In this document: positions 18,189-27,409 of the stretch, in pieces
How positions within the stretch are numbered: position 1 is the stretch's first letter
Layout: the number at the start of each line of letters is the position of its first letter
Origin: G963662605 sp963667005
GTDB taxonomy: Bacteria > Bacteroidota > Ignavibacteria > Ignavibacteriales > Ignavibacteriaceae
DNA: 64,000 nucleotides
Assembly (NCBI GenBank): GCA_963667005.1
Contig: OY762937.1
Location: forward strand, 1,302,001 to 1,366,000
Direction of reading: 5' to 3'
Made by a program: the position numbers and the translations under genes
Notes under the pieces: generated by a model
What the model was told of the DNA's origin: nothing
The model's database searches: none
What the model saw: only the letters and a program-made list of their open reading frames with translations

Positions 18189-21100
18189 ATGAACAGGTTT
18201 GTATTTATGAGAAAGCTTTTATACACGGCGTTTTTTTGTCTTCAAATAGCAGCGTTCCCGCAGCAGATATCTATCAACCGCATTGATCAGATGCCATTTC
18301 ATCCCACGCCGTATTTGATGCGCGACTGGAAACAAGTCACGCGGGGTTACGATAGTCTTGTGTTTAATCCGAACACAAGCGGGCAGTATCTTCCGCTTAT
18401 CTTTTTTTCAGCGCATGGTACAAACTATCCCTCACAACCATTTTTTGGTCTTTCAACCGTTGTAGGAACAACACGTCCCAAGTCTACCGAGGCTATTAAT
18501 GTACTCCCGGCCATTGTTGGTGCTACACTTACCGGTATCAATAAATCCAGCCAATATGGATATAATTATGTTCTGATGGCACAGGACTATTTTAATAAAC
18601 GCGCGGCGGAAAATGTATACCTGAATGGACCACTAACGGAGAGTGGAACCGATTGGTGGTATGAAACCATGCCTAATATCTATTTCTATCAAATGAATTA
18701 TCTGTATCCGCACACGGGTGATTTCGACTATCAGGTAACCACAGTTGCTGACCGTATAATTCAGGAAGTCCAGGCATTGGGCGGCAGCACAACTCCGTGG
18801 AAAACACCATCCATGAACTATCGTGCTTTCAGCTTATCAACAATGACTCCTTTAAAGACAGGGGTTATAGAGCCTGAAGCAGCGGGAGCCATCGCTTGGA
18901 TATTATATAGCGCATATCATACGACAAAAAATGAATCCTACCGTATCGGTGCCGAACAGGCAATGGAGTTCTTAAATTCGCTTACATCCAATCCATCGTA
19001 CGAGATACAGCTGCCGTATGGTGTGTATGCAGCCGCAAGAATGAATGCCGAACTCGGAACAAACTATGACGTCCAAAAAATGTTGAGCTGGACGTTTGAT
19101 GTCGGACCGTTGCGGACATGGGGCGCTATGACAGGAACCTGGGGCGGGTATGATGTGTCCGGTGTTATTGGTGAAAACAGCTCAAATCCTTATGCATTCA
19201 TTATGAATGGTTTTCAGCAGGCAGGCGCGTTAATGCCTCTAGTACGCTATGATGCCCGATTTGCATCCGCTCTTGGTAAATGGGCGCTGAATCTTGCAAA
19301 TGCTTCACGGTTATTTTATCCGAACTATCTCCCGTCGCAAAATCAGGATGCGCAGACGTGGTCAAGCCAATATGATCCAAATTCATACATAGCACATGAA
19401 GCAATGCGGCAGACATTGAATAGCGTTTCTCCTTTTGCAACCGGAGATGCAGTAGGCGGGGGCTGGGGACAGACAAATCTTTCACTTTATTCGTCTTCTT
19501 CTGTCGGCTATCTTGGAAGTCAGCTTGATACAACCGATGTACCGCAGATACTCAGGTTTGATCTTCTGAAAACCGACTTTTATCATGACACGGCATACGC
19601 AACATATCTATATTATAATCCCTACGATGTTACAAAATCCGTTACACTGGCGTTACCTGCAGGAAATTATGATCTTTACGATGCTGTTTCAAAAACCTTC
19701 TTGAGCAAATCGGTTTCAGGTGTAACGTCCATCGCTCTACCGGCGCAATCAGCTTGTGTCGTCGTATTGGCTCCGGCAAACGGTGCAGTAACGTATTCAG
19801 GGACAAAGATGTTGATTAATAACGTTGTGGTTGATTATTATTCCGGCCAGTCGCAAGGGTTTGCTCTTCCAAGAATTAAAAGTCTTTCTCCGGGCGCGTC
19901 TGTACTTCCGTTATCTGTTGTTACGAAGCTGTATTGTACCGCGGTATCACCGGTTAATGATACGTTGGAATATACATGGCAGGTTAGCGCCGGAACAATT
20001 ACGGGCGGCGGCAGCGTAATTACTTATAACGCTCCGGCTGATACGGCAACAGTAATAGTGTCATGTACCGTTACCGATAAGCATGGCGGATCGGTTAAGG
20101 GTAGTACTGTTCTTTCAATCGTACAGCGTACCAATCATGCTCCGGTAATCACACAACTAAAAGCATCGCCGCAAAAAGTTACCTTGAATTCGAATCTACA
20201 ATTAACCTGCTCTGCAACAGACGCAGACGGTGATCCGCTGCGGTATACGTGGATGAACAGCGCGGGGACTCTGCCAGACACAGGTACGGCTATAACATGG
20301 ACAGCACCATCAACGACCGGTAATTTTTATCTTACCTGTAAAGTAACGGACGATTTCGGCGGCTCGGCACAGGACAGTGTTCTTATTCTCGTGCGCGATT
20401 TTGCTCAATATCAGACCGGCGGACTTGTCGCGTATTATCCTTTCAGCGGAAATGCTAAGGATGCAAGTGGTAACGGGCATGACGGATTCGCATACTTAAC
20501 TACATTAACCTCCGACCGGCACAATCAGCAATCAAGTGCATATCTGTTCGACGGGGCAACTTCCTACATTCAGGTTCGCAACACGACCGATCTAAATTTT
20601 ACCGGCGGCATCACTCTGAATTTCTGGATGACACTCAAAAATCTTTTTACAACACGCGAACAGTATCCGGTTTCACACGGCAACTGGCAATATCGCTGGA
20701 AAGTATCTTTATCGAATAATAAACTCCGCTGGACGGTAAAGACAAACACCGGCGTACATGATCTTGATGCCAAATCAACTTTTTCTTTGGATTCCTTGTA
20801 TAATATTACCGCGATGTATGACGGCTCTGCAATGGAGATTTATGTCAACGGTGTTCTTGATGCCGCAGTGCCGTGGAGCGGGGCAATGATGACCACGGAT
20901 TACGATCTTATTTTCGGTGAGTCCCTGCCGGGGAATTCACAATATAATTTCAGCGGCATCCTTGATGATGTACGCTTGTATAATTACGCTTTACTGCCGG
21001 ATAAGGTGCAAGCCTTCTATGATATGGCTTCCGCTGTCAATGACGGCAAACAAAGTCTAATGCCTGCCGATTTCAAGGTCACAGCATTTCCTAACCCGTG

Positions 21101-21326
21101 CAACGGACAGATATCATTGCGGGTGAGTATTCCTAATGAGTGCAAAGCAATGATAAAAATGATAGATGTTCTTGGACGTGAAGCAATGAGCGTGTACACA
21201 GGACCGCTTCAGGCAGGAACAAGAGTGTTTCAGGTTGACCTGGCTAAATTAAGCAGCGGCCCTTATTTTGTTCTTCTTCAGGCTGACAACCGGACGAAAA
21301 TTGAAAAAGTAATGATATTAAAATAA
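18189..21326 (+). CDS. Modular T9SS-secreted candidate glycosidase (helical domain, PKD/Ig-like x2, LamG-like, sorting domain)
   Basis: 1,045 residues. The signal peptide is clearest from the in-frame ATG at 18207 (MRKLLYTAFFCLQ). Residues about 30-510 are an all-helical, aromatic-rich domain (GTDWWYETMPNIYFYQMNYL; IEPEAAGAIAWILYSAY; WGGYDVSGVIGENSSNPYAF) consistent with a glycosidase barrel, but I recognise no family. Next come a small beta domain (510-560), two PKD/Ig-like repeats (about 580-645 and 650-735, each ending in a CxVTD strand), and a LamG/concanavalin-like domain (740-930; LVAYYPFSGNAKDASGNGHD, then GILDDVRLYNYAL). Residues 955-1045 are a T9SS sorting domain (FKVTAFPNPCNG; KMIDVLGRE; VMILK). 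It is likely a surface-displayed depolymerase for the locus. The catalytic assignment is inference. Confidence 0.65.
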   Translation: MNRFVFMRKLLYTAFFCLQIAAFPQQISINRIDQMPFHPTPYLMRDWKQVTRGYDSLVFNPNTSGQYLPLIFFSAHGTNYPSQPFFGLSTVVGTTRPKSTEAINVLPAIVGATLTGINKSSQYGYNYVLMAQDYFNKRAAENVYLNGPLTESGTDWWYETMPNIYFYQMNYLYPHTGDFDYQVTTVADRIIQEVQALGGSTTPWKTPSMNYRAFSLSTMTPLKTGVIEPEAAGAIAWILYSAYHTTKNESYRIGAEQAMEFLNSLTSNPSYEIQLPYGVYAAARMNAELGTNYDVQKMLSWTFDVGPLRTWGAMTGTWGGYDVSGVIGENSSNPYAFIMNGFQQAGALMPLVRYDARFASALGKWALNLANASRLFYPNYLPSQNQDAQTWSSQYDPNSYIAHEAMRQTLNSVSPFATGDAVGGGWGQTNLSLYSSSSVGYLGSQLDTTDVPQILRFDLLKTDFYHDTAYATYLYYNPYDVTKSVTLALPAGNYDLYDAVSKTFLSKSVSGVTSIALPAQSACVVVLAPANGAVTYSGTKMLINNVVVDYYSGQSQGFALPRIKSLSPGASVLPLSVVTKLYCTAVSPVNDTLEYTWQVSAGTITGGGSVITYNAPADTATVIVSCTVTDKHGGSVKGSTVLSIVQRTNHAPVITQLKASPQKVTLNSNLQLTCSATDADGDPLRYTWMNSAGTLPDTGTAITWTAPSTTGNFYLTCKVTDDFGGSAQDSVLILVRDFAQYQTGGLVAYYPFSGNAKDASGNGHDGFAYLTTLTSDRHNQQSSAYLFDGATSYIQVRNTTDLNFTGGITLNFWMTLKNLFTTREQYPVSHGNWQYRWKVSLSNNKLRWTVKTNTGVHDLDAKSTFSLDSLYNITAMYDGSAMEIYVNGVLDAAVPWSGAMMTTDYDLIFGESLPGNSQYNFSGILDDVRLYNYALLPDKVQAFYDMASAVNDGKQSLMPADFKVTAFPNPCNGQISLRVSIPNECKAMIKMIDVLGREAMSVYTGPLQAGTRVFQVDLAKLSSGPYFVLLQADNRTKIEKVMILK

Positions 21327-21336
21327 CAGAGACTAT

Positions 21337-23796
21337 ATGATGCAATGTATTGCGTTGAATGAAAATTGGAAGTTTTATTGTTTAGGCAGCACTAAAGGTG
21401 TCCCATCGGGGATTAATATCCCCACCAAAAAACAACCGCTCAAGGCAAAGGTCCCGGGAACTATCCACACCGACCTTTTACGAAATAAAATTATAGATGA
21501 TCCGTTTTACAGCGATAACGAACTAAAGTTGCAATGGATATCCGATCTTAATTGGGTGTACGAAAACCATTTCGATCTTCCGGACGGTTTTGATACCCGG
21601 AACCCGGTGTATCTGGTTTTTGAAGGATTGGATACGGTAACGGATATTTTTCTGAATAATCATCTCATCGGATCCACAAAAAATATGTTCCGCGGTTACC
21701 GGTTTGATATTTCGTCTGTTGTGAAAAAGAAAAAGAATATACTCGCGATCAATTTCACATCACCTGTTGGATATGCAAAGGATGAAGAAGAAAAACACGG
21801 CAAGCTTCCGGTTGAATTGCGTTCCGAAAGAGTGTTCATCCGCAAAGCACAATATTCATTCGGATGGGACTGGGGCCCGACCTTCATTACATCAGGCATC
21901 TGGAAAAATGTGCGGCTTGAAAATGTGCAATCCGCAGCCATTGAAAATATTAATTTTGAAACACTGGGCATCAGGGATAACTTTGCTGCCCTGCGGGTAT
22001 CAACTACACTTAATCAGGCCGCGGGTAAAAAGCATGCGATTCGAATTGAACTATTAGATGGCGATAAACCTGTTCACGTTGCAATGGTACATGCTGATGC
22101 TGCGAAAACACTCAACCACCATTTTAAACTTACCGCCCCCAAGCTTTGGTATCCTAACGGATCCGGTGAGCCCCATCTTTATGCGTTGACTGTGACTCTT
22201 TTAGAAAACGGAGAAGTGTTGAGCCGAAAAGAAAAGAAAGTCGGCATTCGCACTATTGAATTGCAGCGCAAAGATGATTCGGGGCACACATTTAGATTTA
22301 TTGTAAACGGCAAACCTGTCTTTATGCAGGGTGTCAATTGGATTCCATGCCATTCGTTTTTACCTGAAGCAGGCAGAGAAACATATGAGCGGCTTTTGAA
22401 GCTTGCATGCGATGCAAACATGAACATGGCGCGTGTTTGGGGCGGCGGCACGTACGAGCAGGATATGTTTTACGATCTGTGCGATGAAATGGGAATTATG
22501 GTTTGGCAGGACTTCATGTTCGCCTGTGCCGCGTATCCCGAGCATAAAGAATTTAAAAGTGAAGTTGAAGCTGAAGTTCGTGAAAACGTTATACGCCTGC
22601 GTTCACATCCCTGCCTTGCAATCTGGTGCGGCAATAATGAAAACGAGTGGATATGGACTATGAAGTATGGTAATGATTATAGAGACATGCCCGGACATAC
22701 TTTGTTTGCAAAACTCATTCCATCGATCGTCGCAGTTCTCGATCCGCTTCGGCCGTATCATGTTTCATCTCCGTTTGGGCCGGGCTCCGATCCAAACTCA
22801 ATGGAAAGCGGTAACCGCCATCAGTGGAATATCTGGAGTGCGTGGATTGATTACTCGCAAGTAAAAGATGATCATAGTAGATTTGTTACGGAATTTGGAT
22901 TCCAAGGTCCCGCAAACCGGAATACACTGGAAAAAGCACTGCCAAAATCGGAGTGGTCTATACAAAGCAAAGGATTTGAATTTCATAATAAACAAATAGA
23001 AGGCAACGAACGCATTATCCGTTTTCTTGCTGCACATCTGCCATTGCGGACTTCATGGAAAGATTTTTTGTATCTGGCACAGCTGAATCAGGGATTCGCA
23101 CTGCAAACATGTCTTGAACACTGGCGGATGCATAGCCCCGAAACCAACGGCGCTATTATTTGGCAAATAAACGATTGCTGGCCTGTGAGCAGCTGGGCTT
23201 TGGTTGATTCCGCATTGCAGCCGAAGCTGGCGTATCACTTAGTCAAAAACACATTTGCCCCGGCTGCGCTTAGCTTTAAAAAGGAGCAGGACGGGTATTC
23301 GGTTGTGTGTATAAATAATGCAAACGCATTAAAGAAGGTGACGATTGATGTATCCGTGGTTCTCACCGGAAAGGGCAGAGTGCAGCGTCTTACGAAAATG
23401 ACAAGAGTCTTACGCTCCGATACATGTGAAGTAATATATCGCATACCTCTCAAAGACGGAGAAGCATCCGGCATATACGTTGCAACACTTTATGATGAAC
23501 ATAAAAATATACTTCATCGGGCATATGCAGCACCTCAACCGTGGAAACACATAAAACTTCCGCCGGCAAAAATTAAAATGTCGATTACAAAAAAGGACAA
23601 TGAATATTTTGTCTCACTCAAAGCGGGTAACCCGGCATTTTTCGTTGACCTATACGGCGATACATATGAATTTTCGCAGCGTGGAGTGATTCTCATGCCC
23701 GGTGAGCAGATTGAAGTGCCTTTCAAGCTTATGAAAAAAACATCGCCTGATAAAAGCGATATTACAATTCAAACGTTGAATGACTATTTACAGTAA
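21337..23796 (+). CDS. GH2 beta-mannosidase
   Basis: 819 residues with the order sugar-binding domain, Ig-like domain, TIM barrel and C-terminal beta domains. Family signatures are WVYENHFDLP, SFGWDWGPTF and MNMARVWGGGTYEQDMFYD. The general acid/base is E435 in WCGNNENEW and the nucleophile is E519 in VTEFGFQ, as expected for GH2 retaining enzymes. SFGWDWGP is characteristic of the mannosidase branch rather than beta-galactosidases. There is no signal peptide, so it is cytoplasmic and would release mannose from the non-reducing end of imported beta-mannosides. It sits 10 bp after the modular secreted protein gene. Confidence 0.9.
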   Translation: MMQCIALNENWKFYCLGSTKGVPSGINIPTKKQPLKAKVPGTIHTDLLRNKIIDDPFYSDNELKLQWISDLNWVYENHFDLPDGFDTRNPVYLVFEGLDTVTDIFLNNHLIGSTKNMFRGYRFDISSVVKKKKNILAINFTSPVGYAKDEEEKHGKLPVELRSERVFIRKAQYSFGWDWGPTFITSGIWKNVRLENVQSAAIENINFETLGIRDNFAALRVSTTLNQAAGKKHAIRIELLDGDKPVHVAMVHADAAKTLNHHFKLTAPKLWYPNGSGEPHLYALTVTLLENGEVLSRKEKKVGIRTIELQRKDDSGHTFRFIVNGKPVFMQGVNWIPCHSFLPEAGRETYERLLKLACDANMNMARVWGGGTYEQDMFYDLCDEMGIMVWQDFMFACAAYPEHKEFKSEVEAEVRENVIRLRSHPCLAIWCGNNENEWIWTMKYGNDYRDMPGHTLFAKLIPSIVAVLDPLRPYHVSSPFGPGSDPNSMESGNRHQWNIWSAWIDYSQVKDDHSRFVTEFGFQGPANRNTLEKALPKSEWSIQSKGFEFHNKQIEGNERIIRFLAAHLPLRTSWKDFLYLAQLNQGFALQTCLEHWRMHSPETNGAIIWQINDCWPVSSWALVDSALQPKLAYHLVKNTFAPAALSFKKEQDGYSVVCINNANALKKVTIDVSVVLTGKGRVQRLTKMTRVLRSDTCEVIYRIPLKDGEASGIYVATLYDEHKNILHRAYAAPQPWKHIKLPPAKIKMSITKKDNEYFVSLKAGNPAFFVDLYGDTYEFSQRGVILMPGEQIEVPFKLMKKTSPDKSDITIQTLNDYLQ

Positions 23797-23807
23797 GGAA
23801 CGAAATT

Positions 23808-24779
23808 ATGAAATATGCACATCTTGGTAAGTCGGGATTGTTAGTTAGTAAATTGTGTCTCGGCACGATGAACTTTGGTTCGTTTACAAGTAATGAAAAC
23901 AGTTTTAAAATACTGGACGAAGCTCTCGCGCTCGGAATTAATTTTATTGATACCGCAAATGTCTACGGAAATGAAAACGGTGTCGGTTATGTTGAAGAGC
24001 TTCTCGGAAAGTGGTTGTCACAGGGCGGGAACAGACGTGAAAATATTGTTCTTGCAACAAAAGTATTTGGAAAGATGGGCGATGGGGTGAATGATCGACG
24101 CCTTTCCGCGTATCATATTAAAAAAGCATGCGAAGACAGTCTGCGCCGTTTAAAGACCGACCACATCGATCTTTACCAGATGCATCATATTGACCGTGCT
24201 ACTCCCTGGGATGAAATTTGGCAGGCGATGGATCAGCTTATCACTCAGGGAAAGGTGATTTATGTAGGCAGCAGTAATTTTGCCGCATGGAATATTGTCG
24301 AGGCAAATTACAAAGCAAAAGAAAAAGGGATGCTGGGACTCATTTCCGAGCAAAGTATCTACAGCCTTCTTAACCGCCACATTGAACTTGAAATGGTGCC
24401 CGCATGCAGAGCGATGGGCGTTGGAATAATTCCCTGGAGCCCTATCGGCGGAGGTTTGCTTGGCGGCGTTCTGAAAAAGCAGTATGCCGGCAGAACGCGC
24501 AGAGGCGAGCTTGATAAAAAAATAGAATTGCTCAGACCTAAATTGGAAGCGTACGAATCGCTCTGCGATAGTATAGGCGAGAGTCCGGCAAATGTTGCTA
24601 TTGCATGGATGTTAAAAAACCCTGTGGTAACTGCTCCTATTATCGGTACGCGAACAATGGAACAACTTCACGAAACAGTGAAAGCTGTTGATATTGATCT
24701 TAGTGATGACGTGATGAAGAAGCTTGATGAAATATGGCCCGGTCCGGGTAATCAGGCTCCGGAAGCATACGCGTGGTAA
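23808..24779 (+). CDS. Aldo/keto reductase
   Basis: 323 residues of the NADPH-dependent TIM-barrel AKR family, close to the Kv-beta/YghZ type. Catalytic-tetrad context is visible: FIDTANVYG (Asp, Tyr), VLATKVFG (Lys) and YQMHHID (His). The cofactor end has IIGTRTMEQL. It is the only redox enzyme in the sugar operon. A plausible role is to reduce or oxidise a released sugar or a sugar aldehyde, but the substrate is unknown. The next gene starts 5 bp after its stop codon. Confidence 0.88.
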   Translation: MKYAHLGKSGLLVSKLCLGTMNFGSFTSNENSFKILDEALALGINFIDTANVYGNENGVGYVEELLGKWLSQGGNRRENIVLATKVFGKMGDGVNDRRLSAYHIKKACEDSLRRLKTDHIDLYQMHHIDRATPWDEIWQAMDQLITQGKVIYVGSSNFAAWNIVEANYKAKEKGMLGLISEQSIYSLLNRHIELEMVPACRAMGVGIIPWSPIGGGLLGGVLKKQYAGRTRRGELDKKIELLRPKLEAYESLCDSIGESPANVAIAWMLKNPVVTAPIIGTRTMEQLHETVKAVDIDLSDDVMKKLDEIWPGPGNQAPEAYAW

Positions 24780-24784
24780 GTACA

Positions 24785-27331
24785 ATGAAAAATCCGTGTG
24801 CAATACGCTTTCTACGAAATTCAACAGCAATCATACTGTTGTTCTGGAGTTCATCGTTTTGTCAGATCCCGGGACACTCAACTTCACGCAATTATGATTC
24901 GTTGAAAATCAGATACAAAGGTGATGCGAAGATTGAAGTCGGGAATTTTTATACCGGACTGTCATTTCATCACAGTTATCCGGTTCCCCAAAGAATAAGC
25001 TTCTATTATCCCGCGGCAAATAGTATTGACAATAGTACCGATTATTGGTTCAGGGATACGACGTTTGTTATGGATGCCGGTTTGCGTTTTGGAAACGAAA
25101 AGGTGGAATGGCTTAACAAGCAAAGTCTGCCGTACGAACTTACGCCATTCTCGGTAAGTTTTAAGAAGCAGGAAGCCGATAAAGAAATAGATGTAACATA
25201 TCAATTTACATCAAAAGATCCGGCAATGGTTGTTGGTTATACCGTTAAGAATCTTACCGGAAAACCACAGCAACTGACTTTGTATCTGCGATATGCACTT
25301 GCTTTGCACACCTGTCATTCATACCGTTATAAAACACCGTCGATAAATACAATTTTCGATAACGGTAAAGCAGTAACGGCTCTTTTTACAGACAGCGAAA
25401 CAAAGGATCCTCAATTATTTATCTTAAGCGGAAGCCATACTCCGGCAGTATGTCAAATTATTGATAGCACCGGTCAGAATTCAGATACGCTGAAAACACT
25501 ATTTCCCGGGGTGACACTCGTGGAATCTCCTGCGGTAAACTATATTTATACCGTGACAGTTCCCGCCGGAAAGAGCGTGACAATTAGCAAAATATTCGGA
25601 AGCACAACTCCGGCCGAAAGCGACATGGTCATGAAGAATCTAGCCGCCGGTTACAAAAAAGAAGTCGAGGAATTTGAGGCTTCCGTATTACACGACGTGT
25701 ATGATGCCGGTGTATTTAAAACAGGAGATGACTATCTTGACCGCTCGGTCAGATGGTCGCAGGCAATGCTTAGTGTCAGTAAGCATTATATAGACGGCGA
25801 TATTGCACCGATGCCGTGTCCGGCAGAATATAATTTTTATTTTACTCATGACGTGCTGTTGACCGATCTCGCGGCGGTGAAATTTGATTTGCCCCGCGTG
25901 AAAAATGATCTCGGATTTATTATGAAGCGCTCAAGTCCGGAAAAAATTATTCCACATGCTTTCTATTGGAAAGATACGGCGTATGTTACCGAACTTGCCG
26001 ACCATGATAACTGGAACAATTTCTGGTTCATCATTGTGTGCGCGGAGTATTTGAAACATTCTACGGATACGGCCTTCACAAGCAAGCTGTTCCCGTATAT
26101 TGAAAAATCGCTGACGCAGGCATTACTGACGAAAGGTAATGATGATCTCATGTGGTCAATTCGTCCTGACTGGTGGGATATAGGCACGCGATACGGACAG
26201 CGCAGTTATATGACGTTGCTCGCCATACGGGCGCTCCGTTCGTATATCTATGTTTCCTCGGTCCTCGGAAAGGATGATGCAAAGCTTGTTGAGTATGAAC
26301 AGCTTTCGGAGCGCATGAATAAAGCCCTGCATGAAAAATTGTGGTCGGAAAAAGACGGCTATCTGATGAGCAATACCGATCCCGGCGTGAAAGATGAGCA
26401 TATTTACAGCGGGTCACTGCTTGCTGCGCATTACGGACTTCTTGATTCGGTGCAGATACGGAAATCTCTTGTGACTGCCGATGAAAATTTAGTAGATCCG
26501 AAAGTCGGAGTATGCGTCGTTTCTCCAATGGATTTTGATAAACTGGGCGACTTCTGGCATTTTGTTGGAAATGAAGTCGGTGCAAAATACTACTATATCA
26601 ATGGCGGTATCTGGCCTCACGCGAACTCATGGTACGCACTTGCACTGATAGCAGGTGGGATGCGCGATACAGCATACCGGTTCATTCGTAGTGTGATGAC
26701 GATTAACGGAATTATTGACGGACCGAACGGACAGCCTGCAATGTACGAAGTTAGGAATGCCAATCACGAAGATCCCAAAACATACGGCACGATAGATAAA
26801 CCGCAATTCATGTGGGCGGCAGGCTGGTATCTCTACTCTCTGTATTCGCTTTTCGGAGTAGAGGACAATGAATGGAACACAACATTCTCACCCTATCTGA
26901 AAGAATCTCAAAAGAGTGTCCACTTTGCCATGACGGTGCATAATAAAAAGTCGGAAGTTACACTAAGTCCTGCGGCAAAAGCATCTGTGTCGGCAGACGG
27001 CAGGGAATTGCATTCCTATATAGTACCCGCTGCACTGAAGACACCCGCAAAGATAAGCATCCATACCGGAGCAGTTACTTCGCCGTATGTAAAGACGACG
27101 AATTCAATTCTCGATTCCGTATCTTTGCTCAATAATGAATTACGTATTTCTCTGCGGGCTTTTACCGGGCACCGGAATAAAACAGTTATCCTTTCAAGTC
27201 GTGCACCGAAGCAAATACTGATTGACGGTAAGCCGGTTGAGGCGGTGACGGACATGGATAAAGGTACAATAAAAACAGTGATACAATTCACGCACCAAAA
27301 ACGCAGTGAGCAGGTAATAATCAAATTTTAA
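24785..27331 (+). CDS. Secreted (alpha/alpha)-barrel glycosidase-like protein, family unresolved
   Basis: About 848 residues. The ATG at 24785 is preferred over an upstream GTG (24773) because it gives a normal signal peptide ending SSFCQI. Residues 30-300 form a beta-rich super-sandwich-like domain; residues about 310-690 form a helical barrel (DGDIAPMPCPAEYNFYFTHD; ADHDNWNNFWF; SIRPDWWDIGTRYGQRSYMT; GGIWPHANSWYALALIAGG; AAGWYLYSLYSLFGVEDN). This layout matches the broad group of GH15, GH63, GH94-like and debranching enzymes. A beta-domain closes the protein. Acidic residues in PDWWD and near DEHIYSG are active-site candidates. Likely periplasmic. Family and substrate remain open. Confidence 0.65.
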   Translation: MKNPCAIRFLRNSTAIILLFWSSSFCQIPGHSTSRNYDSLKIRYKGDAKIEVGNFYTGLSFHHSYPVPQRISFYYPAANSIDNSTDYWFRDTTFVMDAGLRFGNEKVEWLNKQSLPYELTPFSVSFKKQEADKEIDVTYQFTSKDPAMVVGYTVKNLTGKPQQLTLYLRYALALHTCHSYRYKTPSINTIFDNGKAVTALFTDSETKDPQLFILSGSHTPAVCQIIDSTGQNSDTLKTLFPGVTLVESPAVNYIYTVTVPAGKSVTISKIFGSTTPAESDMVMKNLAAGYKKEVEEFEASVLHDVYDAGVFKTGDDYLDRSVRWSQAMLSVSKHYIDGDIAPMPCPAEYNFYFTHDVLLTDLAAVKFDLPRVKNDLGFIMKRSSPEKIIPHAFYWKDTAYVTELADHDNWNNFWFIIVCAEYLKHSTDTAFTSKLFPYIEKSLTQALLTKGNDDLMWSIRPDWWDIGTRYGQRSYMTLLAIRALRSYIYVSSVLGKDDAKLVEYEQLSERMNKALHEKLWSEKDGYLMSNTDPGVKDEHIYSGSLLAAHYGLLDSVQIRKSLVTADENLVDPKVGVCVVSPMDFDKLGDFWHFVGNEVGAKYYYINGGIWPHANSWYALALIAGGMRDTAYRFIRSVMTINGIIDGPNGQPAMYEVRNANHEDPKTYGTIDKPQFMWAAGWYLYSLYSLFGVEDNEWNTTFSPYLKESQKSVHFAMTVHNKKSEVTLSPAAKASVSADGRELHSYIVPAALKTPAKISIHTGAVTSPYVKTTNSILDSVSLLNNELRISLRAFTGHRNKTVILSSRAPKQILIDGKPVEAVTDMDKGTIKTVIQFTHQKRSEQVIIKF

Positions 27332-27409
27332 TGGTTGGCAGGGCATACATACCGGTAAACATATTTCCGGATGTAATTAACTATGACAAAAAGAATTAAT
27401 GGATAAAAG

